The notes below the pieces were generated by a model. The model made no database searches, was not told where the DNA came from, and saw only the letters and a list, made by a program, of their open reading frames with translations. A stretch of DNA of 64,000 nt from Cohnella terricola. Its GTDB lineage: Bacteria > Bacillota > Bacilli > Paenibacillales > Paenibacillaceae. The stretch is from NCBI RefSeq assembly GCF_007786475.1, contig NZ_VNJJ01000008.1:1-64000 (forward strand), read 5' to 3'. The position numbers were made by a program, and so were the translations under genes. Shown in pieces: positions 42,886 to 50,545 of the stretch; position 1 is the stretch's first letter, and the number at the start of each line of letters is the position of its first letter.

Positions 42886-43557
42886 TTATTCTTCGTATTC
42901 GTCGTGCAGTCGCCACCACGTGTACGGCGGGGTTTGCGGCCACCCTTCGGGGGAATCTTCCCAGTCTTCTTGACGGCCGAAGGGTGTAAGGTCAAGGAGA
43001 TTGAAATCGGCTCTGAGTCTGTCGACGCCGCGCGACGCCGTAAAATAGGTACGAAAAATTCTGTCATTGTCGCGGAGGAAGACACTAAGACCAAATCCTT
43101 TGCCGACACCGCAGTCTAAGTTAAAATCGTAGCCGTTCGAAGAGAACCATGGCACATTCCAGCCCATGCGTTTCTTATAGGGTTCGATTTGCGATAGCGG
43201 CGCGGGGGAGACAAGAACGAAGGTGGTGTCACGGGCGTGCAGATGGGCGAGATGACCGATGTTGTCGACGAAGGATGAGCAGCCGCGACAACGGTGATCG
43301 GAGCCGGGATCCATCATGAAGTGGTAGACGATGAGCTGGCGACGCCCTTCAAAAAGATCCTGCAGGCCTGCTGTACCCGTTGGACCCTCGAAGTCGTAAA
43401 CTTTGTCGAAGCGGACCATCGGAAGTCTTCTACGCTCTGCGGCGAGCGAGTCCAACGCTCTGGTGAGCTCCTTTTCTTTGATAAGCAGCTTTTCGCGGGC
43501 AACCCGCCATTCGTCTTCTGAAACGATTAACGGAAGCGCTGTTCGATTCGTTGACAT
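42886..43557 (-). CDS. DUF899-family thioredoxin-fold protein
   Basis: A 223-residue cytoplasmic protein of the DUF899 family, distantly thioredoxin-like. RFDKVYDFEGPTGTAGLQDLFEGRRQLIVYHFMMDP and the CRGCSSFVDNIGHL motif are diagnostic, as is GWNVPWFSS. The CxxC (CRGC) may be redox-active; function is not established. Divergent from the HxlR gene at 43681, its likely regulator. Confidence 0.9.
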   Translation of the reverse strand: MSTNRTALPLIVSEDEWRVAREKLLIKEKELTRALDSLAAERRRLPMVRFDKVYDFEGPTGTAGLQDLFEGRRQLIVYHFMMDPGSDHRCRGCSSFVDNIGHLAHLHARDTTFVLVSPAPLSQIEPYKKRMGWNVPWFSSNGYDFNLDCGVGKGFGLSVFLRDNDRIFRTYFTASRGVDRLRADFNLLDLTPFGRQEDWEDSPEGWPQTPPYTWWRLHDEYEE

Positions 43558-43680
43558 GATTCGTCCCCCAATTTACTTGAAAATAATGGGCATTCCCCTA
43601 TTATCACCACAGAATAGCATTTTTACTTTTGTAATGCAAGTTAAATTGCTTTCATCATGCAAGCGTGTTATGCTGGGGCT

Positions 43681-44142
43681 ATGAAACGATCCGATAATAA
43701 ATCACATTGCCCGATTAATTTTTCGTTGGAGACTTTTGGCGATACTTGGTCATTATTGATCATCCGAGATATCGTATATTTCGGTAAGAAAACGTATGGA
43801 GAGTTTTTAGAATCCGAAGAAGGCATTTCGTCAAACATTCTTGCCAGTCGGCTTGTTCACTTAGAGCGGAAAGGCATTCTTGTTAAAGAGCCCCATGAAT
43901 CCGATAAACGGAAAGAGATCTACTTGCTTTCCGAGAAAGGGCTTGACGTCATCCCGATTTTACTGGAGATGGCCGGGTGGGGGGCAAAGTACGATCCGGA
44001 GACCGACGCGCCGCAGAATTGGATTGCTATCGTAAATGCCGATCGTGAAAGGATGACCGGTCTGATTCGCGAAACCGTGCAAAACGGAGGTTCCATTTTT
44101 ACGGGTCCCAATAGCGTAGTCAGTAAATTAGCTATAACTTAA
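43681..44142 (+). CDS. HxlR-family transcriptional regulator
   Basis: A 153-residue winged-helix regulator: CPINFSLETFGDTWSLLIIRDIVYFGKKTYGEFLESEEGISSNILASRLVHLERKGI. Cys10 in SHCPIN corresponds to a redox-sensing cysteine in some HxlR members (HypR/YodB type), which is notable beside a CxxC protein. A 123-bp divergent gap separates it from DUF899. Confidence 0.9.
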   Translation: MKRSDNKSHCPINFSLETFGDTWSLLIIRDIVYFGKKTYGEFLESEEGISSNILASRLVHLERKGILVKEPHESDKRKEIYLLSEKGLDVIPILLEMAGWGAKYDPETDAPQNWIAIVNADRERMTGLIRETVQNGGSIFTGPNSVVSKLAIT

Positions 44143-44163
44143 GGAAAATGTTCAACGTAAACA

Positions 44164-44189
44164 GGGCCATCCCGCAAGGGATGGCCCAA
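44164..44189. other. Hairpin downstream of the HxlR gene
   Basis: GGGCCATCCC-GCAA-GGGATGGCCC is a near-perfect stem with a tetraloop but has no T-run after it. Like the hairpin at 33907, it sits just before an interspersed repeat copy. Confidence 0.55.
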
Positions 44190-44215
44190 TAACTTGCCGT
44201 TACAGACAGCGCGGA

Positions 44216-44231
44216 GAACCTTACCATAAGT
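44216..44231. repeat. Interspersed repeat, copy D
   Basis: GAACCTTACCATAAGT, one base different from copy A. Preceded by GCGCG and a hairpin as in copy A. Confidence 0.6.
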
Positions 44232-44287
44232 GACGGTTATCACTGGCTTTGACTTCCATACAGTCATTATATATATTTGAATAAATA

Positions 44288-44303
44288 TAAGATTTAGATC
44301 TTA
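44288..44303. promoter_or_regulatory. Palindromic site before the MarR gene
   Basis: TAAGAT-TTAG-ATCTTA, 6-bp perfect arms, 20 bp before the MarR start. Suggestive of autoregulation. Confidence 0.45.
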
Positions 44304-44322
44304 AATTAAAGGTGGTTGAATA

Positions 44323-44742
44323 GTGTCTGCACAAAGCGATGAGGATTTAGATATTCAAAATGTTATGAATGAAATGCGACAGGTTCAACAAAAATCGAAG
44401 GCATTCATAGAAGGTATAACATGTAACGATAAATTGTCCCAGAACCATATCATGCTACTGATGGATTTAAAGTTATCTGGCAGCATGCGGATAACGGACA
44501 TATCCGAGCGTTTTTTTATTACAGCGGGTGCAGCAACCTCAATGTGCGATAAGCTTGAGGAGCAAAACCTGATTTGCAGAATTCGAACTAAGGAAGACAG
44601 AAGAGTTGTAATGGTTGAACTAACCAGCATAGGTGAAGAAAAATTGAAAACCATATTCAAGCGATTTTCTTCAGAGAAGCTTCGTACAATAGCCGGTGTT
44701 TTAAAGCAAGTAAACGTGCTGATGTCAAAAATAATTGATTGA
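44323..44742 (+). CDS. MarR-family transcriptional regulator
   Basis: A 139-residue MarR winged-helix protein: LSQNHIMLLMDLKLSGSMRITDISERFFITAGAATSMCDKLEEQNLICRIRTKEDRRVVMVELTSIGEEKL. GTG start with AAAGGTGG upstream. It precedes the bactofilin-like gene in the same direction but is separated from it by a terminator. Confidence 0.88.
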   Translation: MSAQSDEDLDIQNVMNEMRQVQQKSKAFIEGITCNDKLSQNHIMLLMDLKLSGSMRITDISERFFITAGAATSMCDKLEEQNLICRIRTKEDRRVVMVELTSIGEEKLKTIFKRFSSEKLRTIAGVLKQVNVLMSKIID

Positions 44743-44775
44743 GAGCTGTCCGCCAAAAGCGTGACAGCTTTTTTA
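44743..44775 (+). terminator. Rho-independent terminator after the MarR gene
   Basis: AGCTGTC / GACAGCT stem with a 12-nt loop, followed by TTTTT. Confidence 0.85.
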
Positions 44776-44876
44776 GATACCTCCCAAATTAGTAAGTTTC
44801 ACTTGACAAGAGACATTTCGCATTATATTTTAATTACAATATATTTTAACAATTAAAATACTTAAGGGGGGAGTAT

Positions 44877-45497
44877 ATGAACCACTCCAATTCTGATGTT
44901 ATTCGAATTAATGGAATCGGGACCTACATCGAAGATGTTTATTCGAAAGCAATACGAGTCGTTGGACATGGTCAATTTAAGGGGATGATTCAAACCTGCA
45001 GCTTTAAAAACAATGGCTCTTGCAGTGTTAAATCAGATTGCATCGCTAAGGATTTTTCGAATATCGGACATGGACATTTTCATTCTATTACCGCTGAACA
45101 CATCTATTCTGCTGGTTCAATACATGTTGACACATCAGTAAGCGTCGAAACGTTTCATGCGAATGGCTTGATTCATATCGAAGATACTCTATCTGCTAAG
45201 GAGGTACGGATTAAATTCCATTACAAGAGTTTTTTCAGACATATCATTGCAAAGAAGAATATTGAAATTTGCTCTGATCGTTTGTCATTCGCGAATTTGA
45301 TCCGGCTAGGCAGAAGAAATGGAAAATGCACAAGTCTAAAGGGAAGACACATCGTTATTGAACATCTAGATGCCGATTTGGTTATCGGAGAGGATATTAT
45401 TATTGGACCTGGTTGTAAAATTCGTGAAGTACAATATTCGAAAAGTTTGAGCGTAAATCCTCGCTCTTTAGTACAACATACTGTGCAAATTAAATGA
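44877..45497 (+). CDS. Bactofilin-like protein, third copy
   Basis: A 206-residue protein built of short beta repeats (GIGTYIEDVYSKAIRVVGHGQFKG; VDTSVSVETFHANGLIHIED). Its C-terminal segment (IEHLDADLVIGEDIIIGPGCKIREVQYSKSLSV) parallels the ends of both bactofilins at 25.8-27.1 kb. It differs in having several cysteines and in lacking YhbD. GGGGGGAG precedes the ATG. A two-helix membrane protein gene follows at 13 bp, so the pair may form a membrane-attached scaffold (inference). Confidence 0.78.
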   Translation: MNHSNSDVIRINGIGTYIEDVYSKAIRVVGHGQFKGMIQTCSFKNNGSCSVKSDCIAKDFSNIGHGHFHSITAEHIYSAGSIHVDTSVSVETFHANGLIHIEDTLSAKEVRIKFHYKSFFRHIIAKKNIEICSDRLSFANLIRLGRRNGKCTSLKGRHIVIEHLDADLVIGEDIIIGPGCKIREVQYSKSLSVNPRSLVQHTVQIK

Positions 45498-45510
45498 TGA
45501 GGTGTTGTCC

Positions 45511-45753
45511 ATGCAATCTGTTCATAGAATGATACTGAAAATATTGGTTGGACTATTTGCTTTCCCTGTGTTCAGCGTGTTGACAGTTGGTTTGTTCATT
45601 TGTACTCTATTGTCATCGACAGCAGGACTGCTGCGGACATTCGGCTTTAAACTAGAAATGAATATCGCGATTTTCGAGGTCCCGCGTCTCTTAAGCTTGC
45701 CCTTCGCTCTCCTTTTCGGTGCACTATTTTTTTATTTAGCAATCGTCAGCTAG
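45511..45753 (+). CDS. Small membrane protein (80 aa) next to the bactofilin-like gene
   Basis: An 80-residue protein with two or three predicted helices (LKILVGLFAFPVFSVLTVGLFICTLLSS; LPFALLFGALFFYLAIV). The ATG at 45511 has GAGGTG 6 bp upstream; an earlier GTG is possible. No family recognised. The coupling suggests it anchors or works with the bactofilin-like protein. Confidence 0.65.
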   Translation: MQSVHRMILKILVGLFAFPVFSVLTVGLFICTLLSSTAGLLRTFGFKLEMNIAIFEVPRLLSLPFALLFGALFFYLAIVS

Positions 45754-45819
45754 AGAATACTACGTTCATCCTATAGATTTATCAAATTGTAAAAATCTAA
45801 ATACAGTATTACCAAAGGA

Positions 45820-45860
45820 AAACGAGTGAGCAAGAATTTATATTCTTGTTCACTCGTTTG
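45820..45860. terminator. Bidirectional terminator between convergent genes
   Basis: AACGAGTGAGCAAGAAT and ATTCTTGTTCACTCGTT form a 17-bp stem with one mismatch. It lies between the small membrane protein (+) and the MMPL transporter (-). Confidence 0.75.
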
Positions 45861-45870
45861 GTCGTTATGC

Positions 45871-48204
45871 TCATTCCTGTGCATCAAGTTTAGCTATGAG
45901 TTTATCTCCTTCAATGTCCATATTCGGCAGCAGACGATCAAGCCAGTTGGGCAGTCCCCAGGCCTTGTCGCCGAAGAGAGCCATAACCGCCGGCACCAGT
46001 GTCATTCGGACCACGAACGCATCGATCAGAATACCGGCCGCTAACGCGAAGCCGATCTGTTTAATCATGATGTCGTGCGTGAATATAAAGCCGGCAAATA
46101 CCGAAACCATGATTATCGCGGCGGCCACAACGACACGACTGGCTTGATTGTATCCATGAATAACGCTCTGTCTGCCCTTATGCCCATGAACATAGGATTC
46201 CCGCATGGAAGAGACGAGAAAGACCTGATAGTCCATCGCCAGCCCGTAAAGGATTCCCGTGACGATAATGGGAATAAAGCTCATAATGGGACCTCCGGTG
46301 TCAAATCCGAACAGGCTGCTCAGCCACCCCCACTGGAACACCGCCGTGGTAAGACCGAATGTGGCAAGGACACTCAGCAGGAAGCCGACCGTCGCTTTAA
46401 TCGGGACGAGGATCGAACGGAACACCAATAGCAGAATGATCAGCGATAGGATGACGATAACTAGGATATAAACCGGGAATACTTCCGCAAGCTTGTCCGA
46501 CATATCTATATTGATCGCGGTGAAACCCGTAACTCCAAGCGAGATGTCGTAGGTTTGTGCAATTGTCGAATCTGCTGCTCGCATATTCTCTACGAGGTTC
46601 TTGGTCTCCGGATCCGTCGGACCCGTCTTCGGAATAACGCTTAGAATCGCCATATTTCCATTCTTATTAACGCCAGCGAGAGAAGCGACTGAGACATTAT
46701 CCATCTTCTGAATGTCTTGCGCGAGGCTGTTCAACGATTCCGGCGGGAACTTCTCCGAGAGATCTCTCGGTTCGGCGACAATGAGAAGCGGGCCGTTAAA
46801 CCCTTCTCCAAAACTTTCGGAAATCGCGTCGTAGCTCTGCCTTGCGGAGGTGTCATAGTTGGCGGTCGCTCCGGAAGGAATGCCTAGCCCCATCTCGGCG
46901 ACCGGTATAGCGGCAGTGCCAAGGATAGCGAGGATAGCCACAATGACGAGCCATCGGAGCTTTACGACCCCCTTCGCCCAACGGATTGCGATGCCGCCTT
47001 TTTCTTTGGCTGCCAAAGAACGACTCTTTTCTCGCGATTTGCGGGAGCAAATACGCTCACCCACCAGGCCAAGCAACGCCGGCAGCAACGTGAGGGCAAT
47101 AAGCACGCTCAGGAGCACGGTTGCGGAGGCGACGAGCGCCATAATGCTCAAAAAAGAGATTCCGATAACAAGCAGTCCGCACAGTGCGACAATGACCGTA
47201 AGTCCAGCGAAGAACACCGCGCTGCCAGCTGTACCTACCGCTCTGCCCGCAGCTTCCCGTGCCGACAACCCTTGTTCCAGAATAAGACGACGCTGACGAT
47301 TCACGATAAATAGCGCATAATCAATGCCGACTGCCAAACCGATCATCAGGGCTAGAATCGGAGTGGCGGAAGTCATGGTGACGAATTTGGAGATGGCAAA
47401 CGCGCCACCGACGCCGATTCCGACCCCAAAGAGCGCGGTTACGATCGGCAAGCCGGCTGCGACTACGGAGCCTAGCGTTATAACTAAAACGATGGCAGCA
47501 ATCAGGAGTCCATAAATTTCATTTGTTCCGAACGGAACTTCCTGCGCTTTCAGAGAGTCACTTGGCAAAACGATAATATCGGTACCGTTCACTGCATTCT
47601 CGACGGCATCTACGACAGATTCTGTGACGCCTGTGGACAGCGAGAGCAGTTGGACCGTAAACTGGAATTGGAACAAGGCGATTCTGCCATCGGACGAGAT
47701 GATGACTCCTGGAACGGGAGTTCCATTGACCATGAGCGGGCCATAGGGAGGCATTTCGGCCGAGACGGTAGTGCCGGTATCGGAGCTGTCCGGGCCATGG
47801 AGAGCTCCATCCGGAGAATTAGGATCATTTTGGGTAACTTGTTTTTCTTGCATTGCTCCGCTTTCAGGTGCAAGCTCGTTCGGATTGACGACATCGTCCA
47901 AACTGTAGACGTTATCTGCCGCCTTACGAATCGCCGCGATAAGCTCCGGAGTATCTAGACGCTCCCCTTCAGGCGCTTTAAACAGTACACTCGCTTGACC
48001 GCCGGATACTTCTGGCAACTCTTGTTCTAACTTATCCAATACCTTCTGCGACTCTGTACCCTCTATTCTCAGATCAGAACTTACGCGCATCCCGTTGATA
48101 CCCAACATCGTAATGACGATACTTAGAACGACTATCCAACCCGCTATGAAATACCATGGTTTATGGTAAGCCTTTTTGCCAAGTTTATATAAAAATGTGG
48201 ACAT
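45871..48204 (-). CDS. MMPL-family RND-type transporter (YdfJ-like)
   Basis: A 777-residue, 12-helix membrane transporter. Two repeats each contain one helix, a ~150-200-residue extracellular domain (IEGTESQKVLDKLEQELPEV...; TSARQSYDAISESFGEGFNG...) and five helices. The GVDYALF-like motif appears as LAVGIDYALFIVNRQRR, and the second half has LAMDYQVFLVSSMRESY, both carrying the Asp-Tyr proton-relay residues. Family members export lipids or drugs. Divergent from the TetR gene at 48568, with a gene remnant between them. Confidence 0.92.
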   Translation of the reverse strand: MSTFLYKLGKKAYHKPWYFIAGWIVVLSIVITMLGINGMRVSSDLRIEGTESQKVLDKLEQELPEVSGGQASVLFKAPEGERLDTPELIAAIRKAADNVYSLDDVVNPNELAPESGAMQEKQVTQNDPNSPDGALHGPDSSDTGTTVSAEMPPYGPLMVNGTPVPGVIISSDGRIALFQFQFTVQLLSLSTGVTESVVDAVENAVNGTDIIVLPSDSLKAQEVPFGTNEIYGLLIAAIVLVITLGSVVAAGLPIVTALFGVGIGVGGAFAISKFVTMTSATPILALMIGLAVGIDYALFIVNRQRRLILEQGLSAREAAGRAVGTAGSAVFFAGLTVIVALCGLLVIGISFLSIMALVASATVLLSVLIALTLLPALLGLVGERICSRKSREKSRSLAAKEKGGIAIRWAKGVVKLRWLVIVAILAILGTAAIPVAEMGLGIPSGATANYDTSARQSYDAISESFGEGFNGPLLIVAEPRDLSEKFPPESLNSLAQDIQKMDNVSVASLAGVNKNGNMAILSVIPKTGPTDPETKNLVENMRAADSTIAQTYDISLGVTGFTAINIDMSDKLAEVFPVYILVIVILSLIILLLVFRSILVPIKATVGFLLSVLATFGLTTAVFQWGWLSSLFGFDTGGPIMSFIPIIVTGILYGLAMDYQVFLVSSMRESYVHGHKGRQSVIHGYNQASRVVVAAAIIMVSVFAGFIFTHDIMIKQIGFALAAGILIDAFVVRMTLVPAVMALFGDKAWGLPNWLDRLLPNMDIEGDKLIAKLDAQE

Positions 48205-48232
48205 TCGTTAATCCCAACTCCTCTTGTATTTG

Positions 48233-48395
48233 TAATTATCGGTTGACCATGGCATTAAACTGCTTTTCTAGAGCGTCCCAGTTAGGAGTAAGGATGCGGT
48301 CCTCTAGCCAATAAGCTCACATCATTGCCGCCCTGTTTCAGAATATGGGTCAAATAACTACCTATGACACCTGCGCCATAAACCAATGCTCTCAT
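48233..48395 (-). pseudogene. Remnant of a ketopantoate reductase (ApbA/PanE)-like gene
   Basis: On the minus strand an AAGGGAGAG-preceded ATG at 48395 begins MRALVYGAGVIGSYLTHILK and continues QGGNDVSLLARG, the NADP-binding start of ApbA/PanE-type reductases, then stops at 48282. A short second frame (NWDALEKQFNAMVNR) follows to ~48233. Nearly all of the ~300-residue protein is deleted. Confidence 0.68.
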
Positions 48396-48567
48396 GTTTG
48401 GTCTCTCCCTTCTTCTTTAAAAACAAACAATCGTTGATTAAATGACGTTTGTCGCCTACTCTTAAAATAGCATCTACCCAAATTTCGAAACAATCGGCAA
48501 TATATTTTGATCTGTTGCAAAACCAACAAAATGGACTTTGATTGTCTAAAAAGAGGTGAGGAAAGCA

Positions 48568-49161
48568 ATGGACAGGCGCATTTTAAAAACGAGGCGGACT
48601 ATTATGGAAGCTTTCGTTAGTCTAGTGGAGGAGCATGGATTTGAGAAGATCACCATGCAAGCAATCGCAGACCGGGCAGATGTAAACCGAGGGACTGTCT
48701 ATTCGCACTTTACGGATAAGTACGATCTTCTGGACCAGTGCATCGAAACCTACTTGCAGCTATTGTATGAAAGTTGTATGCCTGACGGAGACCCGAGCAA
48801 GATCCCATCCAAAGCATTTCTGCTTCGCGCATTTGAGTTTTTGGAACGCCACGCATCGGTTTATTCCACACTTATGACAAACAAAGGAGTCCCCGCATTT
48901 CGAAAGCAAATGATGAAAATGGTGGAAAAAAGCATTAAAGAGCATATCGATAGCAGCGACGTCGGCCCGAGCATAAACCGGGAAATCCTCGTCCAATTTC
49001 TATCCGTAGCAGTGGCCGGTCTGGTAGAATGGTGGATTGTTAAAGGGATGCCGTATACTTCGACGGAAATGGTTGATCAATTGATGATCATCATAGAGCA
49101 TGAATGGCCTTCTAAATGGAACTTGGCTCAAAATAAGGAGGAAGATGTGTGCTATTCATGA
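48568..49161 (+). CDS. TetR/AcrR-family regulator (next to MMPL transporter)
   Basis: A 197-residue repressor. Helix-turn-helix ILKTRRTIMEAFVSLVEEHGFEKITMQAIADRADVNRGTVYSHFTDKYDLLDQ; the C-terminal domain resembles TetR_C_8/YvdT-type (FLERHASVYSTLMTNKGVPAF). The ATG at 48568 has GAGGTGAGG upstream. The divergent MMPL exporter is the obvious target. Confidence 0.9.
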   Translation: MDRRILKTRRTIMEAFVSLVEEHGFEKITMQAIADRADVNRGTVYSHFTDKYDLLDQCIETYLQLLYESCMPDGDPSKIPSKAFLLRAFEFLERHASVYSTLMTNKGVPAFRKQMMKMVEKSIKEHIDSSDVGPSINREILVQFLSVAVAGLVEWWIVKGMPYTSTEMVDQLMIIIEHEWPSKWNLAQNKEEDVCYS

Positions 49162-49251
49162 TGTCAAAGCCTCGAAAAATTCGGAAGCCAGAAATCTCCC
49201 GAACTCAGAGCTCACAAAAAGGGCAAGTTATTTGGGGAGAAACGTGTAGGA

Positions 49252-49422
49252 GTCTGTAAATATGCGATGATTCAGGGGATAACACAGAAAATGCTGATCC
49301 AGCAATTAAGAGAACTTGAAGAAGACGGAATCATTATCCGAAAAATATACAATCAAGTCCCGCCAAAAGTTGAGTATTCAGCTACTATCGAAAAATATAA
49401 GAAGAGGAGTTCGTTCATTTGA
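49252..49422 (+). pseudogene. C-terminal remnant of an HxlR-family regulator
   Basis: The frame KYAMIQGITQKMLIQQLRELEEDGIIIRKIYNQVPPKVEYSATIEK is the wing half of an HxlR protein (PGITQKMLTQQLRELEEDGI in the family). The first half is absent. The stop overlaps the first codons of the quinone oxidoreductase gene. HxlR proteins often control such enzymes, so this is probably its former regulator. Confidence 0.75.
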
Positions 49423-50384
49423 AGGCACTTGTATTTAATACATTCGGAGGGCCGGAAGTATTAGAATATCTTGAAATTCCGGATCCGGTTATCGGAGCCG
49501 ATGATATATTAGTAAGGATGAAAGCAATTGGATTGAATTTTGCAGATATTTATAGAAGAAAAGGGAACTATCATCTTACTGGTAATTCCCCGTATATTTT
49601 AGGTTATGAAGGGGCGGGAGTCGTTGAAAAGACGGGAGCTAATGTCCAAGGAATCAAAGTTGGCGACCCTGTTGCATTTGCCGATGTCCCATATGCTAAC
49701 GCAGAACAAGTGGCTGTTCCGCTGGAAAAGGCAATTCCTCTTCCAGAGACCATTTCATTTGATAAGGCGACTTCCGTTTTACTGCAAGGCTTAACTGCCC
49801 ACTATTTAACAAAAGATAGTTATGCGGTTAAGGAGAATGACATCATTCTAGTTCATGCGGCAGCAGGGGGCGTTGGACAGCTGCTCGTCCAAATTGCAAA
49901 GCTCCTCGGTGGAAGGGTCATTGGTTTAACGTCCTCTATGGAGAAGGCGTCTGCAGTTAAGAAGGCTGGAGCAAATCAGGTTTTCTTGTACTCGGATGAT
50001 TGGAAGGGAAAAGTTTTGGAGGAAACAAACGGACAAGGCGTGGATGTTGTCTATGACTCAGTAGGCTCTACGCTCGAAGATAGCTTTACAGCGACTCGCA
50101 TTGGGGGTACGGTCGTATTTTATGGAATGGCAGGGGGAGACCCTGCTCCAGTTGACCCAAGGATGTTGATGGATACGTCAAAGACTTTGACTGGCGGGGA
50201 TCTTTGGAATGTCCTTACTTCCAGTGAGGAACGGATAGCCCGTTCAGCCGAACTGTTCAGCTGGATAGAAGAGGGGAAAATAGCGGTATCTGAGCCTACG
50301 GTATTTGCACTACGAGATGGTCGCAAAGCGCATCAATTTCTAGAAAGCCGCAAAAGCACGGGAAAAATTTTATTAAGACCATAA
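49419..50384 (+). CDS. NADPH:quinone oxidoreductase (MDR/zinc-independent alcohol dehydrogenase family)
   Basis: A 321-residue cytoplasmic medium-chain reductase. The N-terminal catalytic domain has GLNFADIYRRKGNYHL and YEGAGVVEKTG; the Rossmann domain has VHAAAGGVGQLLVQIAKLLG. There are no zinc-ligand cysteines, as in QOR/zeta-crystallin. TTG start at 49419 with AGAGGAG upstream. Quinone or enone reduction is inferred from family. Confidence 0.92.
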   Translation: MKALVFNTFGGPEVLEYLEIPDPVIGADDILVRMKAIGLNFADIYRRKGNYHLTGNSPYILGYEGAGVVEKTGANVQGIKVGDPVAFADVPYANAEQVAVPLEKAIPLPETISFDKATSVLLQGLTAHYLTKDSYAVKENDIILVHAAAGGVGQLLVQIAKLLGGRVIGLTSSMEKASAVKKAGANQVFLYSDDWKGKVLEETNGQGVDVVYDSVGSTLEDSFTATRIGGTVVFYGMAGGDPAPVDPRMLMDTSKTLTGGDLWNVLTSSEERIARSAELFSWIEEGKIAVSEPTVFALRDGRKAHQFLESRKSTGKILLRP

Positions 50385-50545
50385 AAATCGTATGAGACGT
50401 ACTGTGAGCTTCGAAGGACATCCGGTCGGGTGTCCTTAAATAGGGCGAATATCGGTGTGCTACAATGGTAATGATCGTAAGAAAGGTTTTTAATGAAATC
50501 AGATCATAGGTATCTCATAACTTTCAGAGGGCTGGTTAAGCTGTA

